NCBI GenBank assembly: GCA_036506275.1
Contig: DASXSB010000055.1
Coordinates: 54,799 to 118,798 of the forward strand
Direction: 5' to 3'
DNA length: 64,000 nucleotides
Source of the DNA: DASXSB01 sp036506275
GTDB lineage: Bacteria; Methylomirabilota; Methylomirabilia; Rokubacteriales; CSP1-6
Shown here piece after piece: positions 59,507-64,000 of the stretch. Below the pieces are notes generated by a model, which saw nothing but the letters and a program-made list of their open reading frames with translations, did no database searches and was not told the origin of the DNA. How positions within the stretch are numbered: the first letter of the stretch is position 1; each line of letters opens with the position of its first letter. The translations under genes were made by a program, and so were the position numbers.

Positions 59507-61129
59507 TTACTTGAACCGCTTCAGGAGATCTTGAAGTCCGCGCTCGACCTTGGCGGGGTCCACGTCCTTGAGGACGGACACGGGATCGACGCGGATGGAG
59601 GGCGAGGCCGCGGTGCCGGTGACCTTCGCCTTCACCGCCCCGCGCTGATAGCTCACGATCATGTCGAGGTCCATCGCGCCCGACGCGAGCGTGTAGGCAC
59701 CGGCCACCGCGACCTTCATGACGCGGCTCGTGTAGAGCAGATCGCGCGTGGTGATGACGCCGTTCGTGGCCTGATACGTCCCCGTGATCGACTCGAAGTC
59801 GACCGGCGATTCGAACAGCGACGGCGGCAGATCGGCGCTGGCGAGCGACGAGACGGCGCCGCCGAGCTTGGTGACGCCGCCCAGCAGCGCCAGCGCCTGG
59901 GGGCCGACGATCTTGCCGGGTCCGATCCGGAGCTGTCCGGGACCCGAGAGCGTGTGCCAGATGTCGGCCGCGCGCATCGTGAGCGCGCCCGTCAGCTCGA
60001 GCGGTCCCGAGACCGCGTACCCCTGACAGAGATAGTCGACGAGCACTTTCTCGAGGGGCAAGCTCTTGATGCCGAGATCGTTGAGGGCAACGTGAAGTCC
60101 GCGGTCGAGCGTGGCCACCACGTTGGTGGTGATGGTGCCGCCGCCGATCCCCGTCGTCAGCGGCCGCGCGCCGAAGCGCGTCTCCTCGTAGGTCGCGTTG
60201 AGCTTGACGGGCGCGAAGGCGAGCGTGCGCTGCTTGGGGTCGGGACAGTGCGGCTGCATCTGGGTCACCGCGAAGTCGCTGAGCTGGATGTCGCCGCTGG
60301 CGTTCGGCTTGCCGACCGTTCCCGCGAGCGTGAGCGCGCCTTTCATGGATCCGCCCAGCGCGGGAGACGATCCCATCGCGGTCGCCGCCAGCGTGCCCAG
60401 CGACTTCGTCTCCACGGCGACACGGCCGCGCACGGGCGCGTCGAAGTACGTCCGGGCCCCCCCGAGCGCGACCGTCCCATCGGTGATCTTGACCGCGAGA
60501 TCTCCCGGCATCACGCGGGCGCCGCCCTTGAATCCCACGGCGGAGGGAGATCCGGTGAGCGTGAGGTCGAGGTCCTCCACGCGGTACTTCGAGCCGCCGC
60601 CTCCCTGCGTGACGTAGACGACGACACCGTGATCGATGGTGACCTTCGACACGAGCCCGGCGCCGCCCGCGGTGACCCCGCCGCGGCCCTCGCTACCCGG
60701 CGGCCGCGACGCCGTCCCCGAATCGCGCGTGGCGCCGAGGGAGGCGACGTTCCAGTGACCGTCCGCGCTCTGCACGAGCGTGATTTGCGGCTTCTTGAGG
60801 ACCAGCTCGCCGAACTCCACGCGGCCGGTGAGGAGGGGAAGGAGGCGCAGGCGCAGCCGCCCCGTCTCGAGCTTGAGGAAAGGCTCCGTTCCGAACTTCG
60901 GATCCTCGGCCACCTCGAGGCCGCGCAGCTCCACCGATGGCAGCGGGAACACGACCACCGAGACGCCCGCGAACTTCACGGGGCGTCCGAGCGCGTGGGA
61001 GGCGTTGCTGGCGATAAGGGCCTGGACGCGCGGGGTGTCGACGAGCAACGGCAGCGCGACGAAAGCGGCGACGATGACGACGACGAGCGCCGCCACCGCC
61101 ACCGCCACCCACTTCACATATCGTTTCAC
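59507..61129 (-). CDS. AsmA family envelope protein
   Basis: A 540-residue protein with one N-terminal transmembrane helix (WVAVAVAALVVVIVAAFVA) and a periplasmic part of the AsmA type. AsmA-like proteins bridge the envelope and help lipid movement or outer-membrane assembly. Evidence: ALGRPVKFAGVSVVVFPLPS and ELRGLEVAEDPKFGTEPF near the start, and FGELVLKKPQITLVQSADGHWN, the core AsmA motif, then long beta-rich repeats. GTG 61129 is chosen because a basic KRYVK precedes the helix; the frame is open to 61276 as overlap. The Tim44-like gene lies 19 bases upstream on this strand. Confidence 0.86.
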   Translation of the reverse strand: MKRYVKWVAVAVAALVVVIVAAFVALPLLVDTPRVQALIASNASHALGRPVKFAGVSVVVFPLPSVELRGLEVAEDPKFGTEPFLKLETGRLRLRLLPLLTGRVEFGELVLKKPQITLVQSADGHWNVASLGATRDSGTASRPPGSEGRGGVTAGGAGLVSKVTIDHGVVVYVTQGGGGSKYRVEDLDLTLTGSPSAVGFKGGARVMPGDLAVKITDGTVALGGARTYFDAPVRGRVAVETKSLGTLAATAMGSSPALGGSMKGALTLAGTVGKPNASGDIQLSDFAVTQMQPHCPDPKQRTLAFAPVKLNATYEETRFGARPLTTGIGGGTITTNVVATLDRGLHVALNDLGIKSLPLEKVLVDYLCQGYAVSGPLELTGALTMRAADIWHTLSGPGQLRIGPGKIVGPQALALLGGVTKLGGAVSSLASADLPPSLFESPVDFESITGTYQATNGVITTRDLLYTSRVMKVAVAGAYTLASGAMDLDMIVSYQRGAVKAKVTGTAASPSIRVDPVSVLKDVDPAKVERGLQDLLKRFK

Positions 61130-61148
61130 GGCGCGTGGCCGCGCCTGC

Positions 61149-62096
61149 CTACGCGGTCTGGATCGCGGACAGCATCCACCGGTTGCGTCCCACCGGTCGC
61201 GCGAACGTCCAGTACTCCTCGAACTCGGATGGAGTCGTGGGCGAGCCTTCGACGACGGCGCCCGTGGTGTCGTCAACCACCCAGTCGAGCAGGGAGCCCG
61301 AGAGGTAGATCGTCACGTAGTCGCGACCACTCTCCTGCCACGCCTCCGTCACTTCCGACCGCTTGATCTCGATGCGCTCCACGCGATTGGTGCGCCGCGC
61401 GCTGCGCAGGCGATCCGCCTGCGATTGGAGCTCGCTGTACATCTCGGGCGTGAGCTCCTCCCGTAGAGACGCGAGATCGCGCATGGCGAGCCCGCCCTGC
61501 ACGGCGCGGAACACGGCGGGGGCGTGCGCGGCGAAGGCGGCGGGATCGAAGCTCGCGTCCATGGCGCGGATGTGACCAATGCCGCGCTCGAGATCGGCGG
61601 CAGCGGGATCGACGGCGACGGCGGTGCCGGCGACGGAGCCATCCGGCACGTAGTCGTACCGGGCGGCGCCGGGCGCGCCGGCATACGCGGGCGCCGGCGC
61701 GTCCGCGCGACGGCGACGCAACACGCTCATCAGCAACAGCAGGCCGCCTCCGATGAGGAGGATGTCGAAGAGGCCGATGCCGAAGCCGTGCCCGAGGCCG
61801 CCGAAGAGGAGGCTCCCGATGAGGCCGCCGATCGCGAAGCCGGCGAGTCCCGTCATCAACCCACGAAAGAGGCTGGGGCGCGCGGCCGCGGGCGGCGGCG
61901 TCGGCTGCGGATTGTAGGACCGCGACGGCGTGGAGGGCGTGGCCGGCGTCGCCGGCGCCGGCTTGGCGGGCGCGGAATACGAGCGCGACCCGCGGCTACC
62001 GCCGCCTCCCACGCGCGCCCACACGTGCCCCGCGTCCGCGAGGACGAGCGTTCCCATCACGATGACGATCGCGAACAGCCACCCCCGTGTCTTCAT
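61149..62096 (-). CDS. Tim44-like domain membrane protein
   Basis: A 315-residue protein with a signal-like N-terminus, a Gly/Pro/Ala-rich stretch, then a glycine-zipper helix pair (LFRGLMTGLAGFAIGGLIGSL and IGLFDILLIGGGLLLLMSVL). The C-terminal Tim44 domain (about 160-315) has FDPAAFAAHAPAVFRAVQGG, EELTPEMYSELQSQADRLR, and EEYWTFARPVGRNRWMLSAI, the closing strand. Bacterial members sit in the inner membrane and are of unknown use. It is followed by the AsmA gene after 19 bases, so the two probably work together in the envelope. Confidence 0.9.
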   Translation of the reverse strand: MKTRGWLFAIVIVMGTLVLADAGHVWARVGGGGSRGSRSYSAPAKPAPATPATPSTPSRSYNPQPTPPPAAARPSLFRGLMTGLAGFAIGGLIGSLLFGGLGHGFGIGLFDILLIGGGLLLLMSVLRRRRADAPAPAYAGAPGAARYDYVPDGSVAGTAVAVDPAAADLERGIGHIRAMDASFDPAAFAAHAPAVFRAVQGGLAMRDLASLREELTPEMYSELQSQADRLRSARRTNRVERIEIKRSEVTEAWQESGRDYVTIYLSGSLLDWVVDDTTGAVVEGSPTTPSEFEEYWTFARPVGRNRWMLSAIQTA

Positions 62097-62133
62097 CGCC
62101 TTACCTCCCGCCGCTCAATTGTACGCGCGAAAG

Positions 62134-63102
62134 TCACGGAAGCAGCAGCACCTTCCCGGTGGTCTTCCGGGCCTCGAGCGCGCGATGCGCCTCCGCGGCG
62201 TCCTTCAGCGGGAACTCATGCTCCATGCGCAAACGCAGCTTGCCGTCCCGGACCCAGCCCGCGACCTCACCGGCCCGCTGAACCAGCTCCTCACGGGCGG
62301 CGATGTACGCGTTGAGGCTCGGGCGCGTCAGGAAGAGCGAGCCCTTGGTGTTGAGGATCTGAGGATCGAACGTGCCCACGGGCCCGCTCGACTGCCCGTA
62401 GAGCACCATCATGCCGCGGGGGGCGATGCAGTTGAAGCCCTTCTCGAACGTCGTCTTGCCGACGGAGTCGTAGACGACCTGCACGCCCTTGCCGCCCGTG
62501 AGGCGCTTCACCTCCGCCTCGAAATCCTGCCGCGTGTAGATGATGGCCTCGTCCGCGCCCGCCTCCCGCGCGAGCTTCGCCTTCTCATCGGTGGAGACCG
62601 TCCCGAACACCCGCGCGCCCCGCATCTTCGCCATCTGGCACAGGAGCAACCCCACCCCACCCGCGGCCGCGTGGACGACGCAGCTATCCCCCTGCTTCAA
62701 GGGGAACGTCGAGGTCGCGAGGTAGTGCGCGGTCATTCCCTGCAGCATGATGGCGGCGCCTTGCTTCGTGCTGATGCCGGCCGGAAGGACCACCACCCGC
62801 GCCGCCGGCACCGCCGCGTACTGGGCGTACGCGCCCGGGATCCCCGTGTAAGCGACCTTGTCGCCCACCTTCACGTCCTTGACGTCCGCGCCGACGGCGG
62901 TCACCGTTCCCCCTGCTTCCATCCCGAGCGTGAGCGGCAGCTCGCTCTTGTAGAGCCCGGTGCGGAAGTAGACGTCGATGTAGTTCAGGCCGGCGGCGTC
63001 GATTTTCACCACGGCCTGGTCCGCCTTGGGGCTGGGCTCGGGAACGTCGTCGAGCTTGAGGTTCTCCGGACCACCGGGAGTGTGGATGCGAACCGCTTTC
63101 AT
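62134..63102 (-). CDS. Quinone oxidoreductase (zinc-independent MDR)
   Basis: A 322-residue NADPH-dependent quinone reductase of the medium-chain family without zinc ligands. Evidence: MKAVRIHTPGGPENLKLDD, GLNYIDVYFRTGLYKSELP, LGMEAGGTVTAVG, the NADP-binding VVHAAAGGVGLLLCQMAK, and ALEARKTTGKVLLLP at the end. It reduces quinones or enones by one or two electrons. It has AAGGAGG before the ATG at 63102 and lies 37 bases downstream of the Tim44-like gene on the opposite side in the same leftward direction. Confidence 0.92.
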   Translation of the reverse strand: MKAVRIHTPGGPENLKLDDVPEPSPKADQAVVKIDAAGLNYIDVYFRTGLYKSELPLTLGMEAGGTVTAVGADVKDVKVGDKVAYTGIPGAYAQYAAVPAARVVVLPAGISTKQGAAIMLQGMTAHYLATSTFPLKQGDSCVVHAAAGGVGLLLCQMAKMRGARVFGTVSTDEKAKLAREAGADEAIIYTRQDFEAEVKRLTGGKGVQVVYDSVGKTTFEKGFNCIAPRGMMVLYGQSSGPVGTFDPQILNTKGSLFLTRPSLNAYIAAREELVQRAGEVAGWVRDGKLRLRMEHEFPLKDAAEAHRALEARKTTGKVLLLP

Positions 63103-63190
63103 GGACGTGGCCTCCTTGGGTGCGATGGCGCGGCGTGCGAGCGGAGTATAGCATCCGGCCTCGCGGCCCCGGGTCCACGCGGGGACGATG

Positions 63191-63758
63191 TCAGCGGCGG
63201 TGGCGGGCGTGCGCGAGCGCGCCGAGGACCGCGTTGCGCTCGGCCTCGTCGCGCCGGTTGGACAGGAACGTGAACGTGACGAGAAGATCGTCCACGGCCA
63301 CCGCGCCCTGGGTCAGGTAGCGGTAACTCGCCGGGCCCGGGCGCCCTGTCCGTCAGGCTGTAGAAGTAGCCGGGATTGGGACCGGCGAGCGGGCTCACCA
63401 CGAGCTGTTTCTCCACGGCGTGGCTCAAGAGGCTGCGCCCCTGCTGCTCGACGAAGGTGCGGACCTTGGCGGGCGCGTTGAAGTCGGCTTCGGACGTCTG
63501 GCTCCAGAGCGGGGTGATCAAGAACTGGAAGCCGGCCCCGCTCGATGGCGAGAACGTGATCGTGGGCGGGAGGTCCGCTTGAGTCGCCACGTCATCCTTC
63601 CAGTCCCGCGCCACCTCCAGCTCGAGGGTACCGTGGCCGGCGAGCGGATACGTCCGCACCGAGGCCGGACTCTGGGCGGGCACGGGACCACTCTGTCCAA
63701 AGCAGAGACCGAGCGCCGCCAGCAGCGCCACCCCGATCACCAATCGTCTTGCCAGCAT
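63191..63758 (-). pseudogene. Frameshifted secreted protein of unknown function
   Basis: A signal peptide (LVIGVALLAALGLCFGQSG) leads a beta-rich domain: LELEVARDWKDDVATQADLP, FSPSSGAGFQFLITPLWS and AVEKQLVVSPLAGPNPGYFY. The frame then becomes Pro/Arg-rich after GPGE. In the neighbouring frame the minus strand continues as YRYLTQGAVAVDDLLVTFTF then LSNRRDEAERNAVLGALAHA and stops at 63191. One extra T at about 63325 (GAGTTACC rather than GAGTACC) explains the break. It is a real indel or an assembly error. The family is unknown; length would be about 188 residues. Confidence 0.72.
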
Positions 63759-63867
63759 GCCGTCCCTCGTCCGAGCCGATCGTGCGTTGCCGTGCTCCGC
63801 GGCACTTCGTTCCGACGAGCTTCTCATCGGAGCGCTTCCGGCCAGGCGAATAAAGTGCCGCCCGCGG

Positions 63868-64000
63868 TCAGATCACGCGGGGCGGAGCGGGATCGCGGAC
63901 GACCACGCTCCGTAGCCACACGGCCATGGCGTAGCACTCGAGGACGAACGGCGGGAATCCGAGGTAGCCGAGGACCGGCATCTCGAACACCTTCAGGTGG
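63868..64000 (-). CDS. C-terminal end of a probable membrane protein (cut by window)
   Basis: A minus-strand frame enters at the window edge and reads HLKVFEMPVLGYLGFPPFVL, then ECYAMAVWLRSVVV, and stops at 63868. The hydrophobic sequence with Glu-Met-Pro and GYLGFPPF looks like the last part of a polytopic membrane protein that I have seen described only as hypothetical. The start is beyond the window. Only the 44 final residues are visible, so no function is given. Confidence 0.6.
   Translation of the reverse strand, partial: HLKVFEMPVLGYLGFPPFVLECYAMAVWLRSVVVRDPAPPRVI

Noticed and set aside
1..64000. tRNA, rRNA, CRISPR array, insertion sequences or prophage
   Set aside because: No cloverleaf-like sequence, repeat-spacer pattern, transposase or phage gene was recognised anywhere in the window.

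Overview
The window is about 70% G+C by eye and tightly packed. Genes sit on both strands in runs whose start and stop codons overlap by 4 bases or are a few bases apart. I see about 60 protein genes, no rRNA, tRNA, CRISPR array, insertion sequence or phage gene. The gene content includes LLM and PPOX F420-type enzymes, several ABC substrate-binding proteins without permeases, CoxLMS-type molybdenum hydroxylase subunits, nucleotidyl cyclases fused to AAA/TPR, 2Fe-2S or PDZ-GAF modules, and a PEP-CTERM protein. This suits a soil or sediment chemo-organotroph such as Candidatus Rokubacteria or a relative in Methylomirabilota. That placement is an inference from gene content and composition, not a phylogeny.

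Layout. 1-2429: truncated acetamidase/formamidase, SnoaL-like protein, LLM oxidoreductase and PPOX-type F420 enzyme in one run. 2493-5300: small hypothetical gene, RhlE-like helicase, gentisate dioxygenase-like cupin. 5362-8140: promoter, LVIVD protein, then a diiron oxidase (CADD/PqqC-like) overlapping a Rieske ferredoxin, and a HicB-like small protein. 8190-9205: lipoprotein and cupredoxin. 9276-14791: class III CoA-transferase, amidohydrolase, acyl-CoA synthetase and two substrate-binding proteins, the last two of lower G+C. 14863-19813: AAA/TPR cyclase, a divergent regulatory region with repeated CTTGCG, secreted cupin and alpha/beta hydrolase. 19882-23606: LLM oxidoreductase, zinc-type dehydrogenase, transporter remnant, histidine phosphatase, DUF6152-like and DUF6644-like genes. 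23640-29126: pyrophosphate-type phosphofructokinase and two overlapping membrane cyclases. 29117-34362: Nudix, RidA, small membrane protein and CoxL-CoxM-CoxS. 34506-39753: TPR and membrane protein pair, M48 protease (probable CTG start), DUF898 protein. 39858-41278: BtuF-like protein and two small genes. 41322-47506: response regulator, hybrid PAS kinase and a SARP-AAA-TPR regulator. 47642-53342: PEP-CTERM protein, frameshifted substrate-binding protein, PolX, membrane protein and 5-formyl-THF cyclo-ligase-like protein. 53272-58602: leftward run of citrate synthase, GT2, DapF, LOG, TPR and DUF3303-like genes. 58677-64000: methyltransferase, AsmA, Tim44-like, quinone oxidoreductase, a frameshifted secreted protein and a gene cut by the window end.

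Main points. The diiron oxidase retains six likely metal ligands at CADD-like spacing and is translationally coupled to a Rieske protein, so the pair looks like a small oxygenase system of unknown substrate. The two membrane cyclases join a histidine-rich membrane domain plus 2Fe-2S centre, and a PDZ-7TM-GAF module, to cyclase domains. Two genes carry single-base frameshifts (near 48709 and 63325), which may be real or assembly errors. All functions are read from motifs and context, without database searches.
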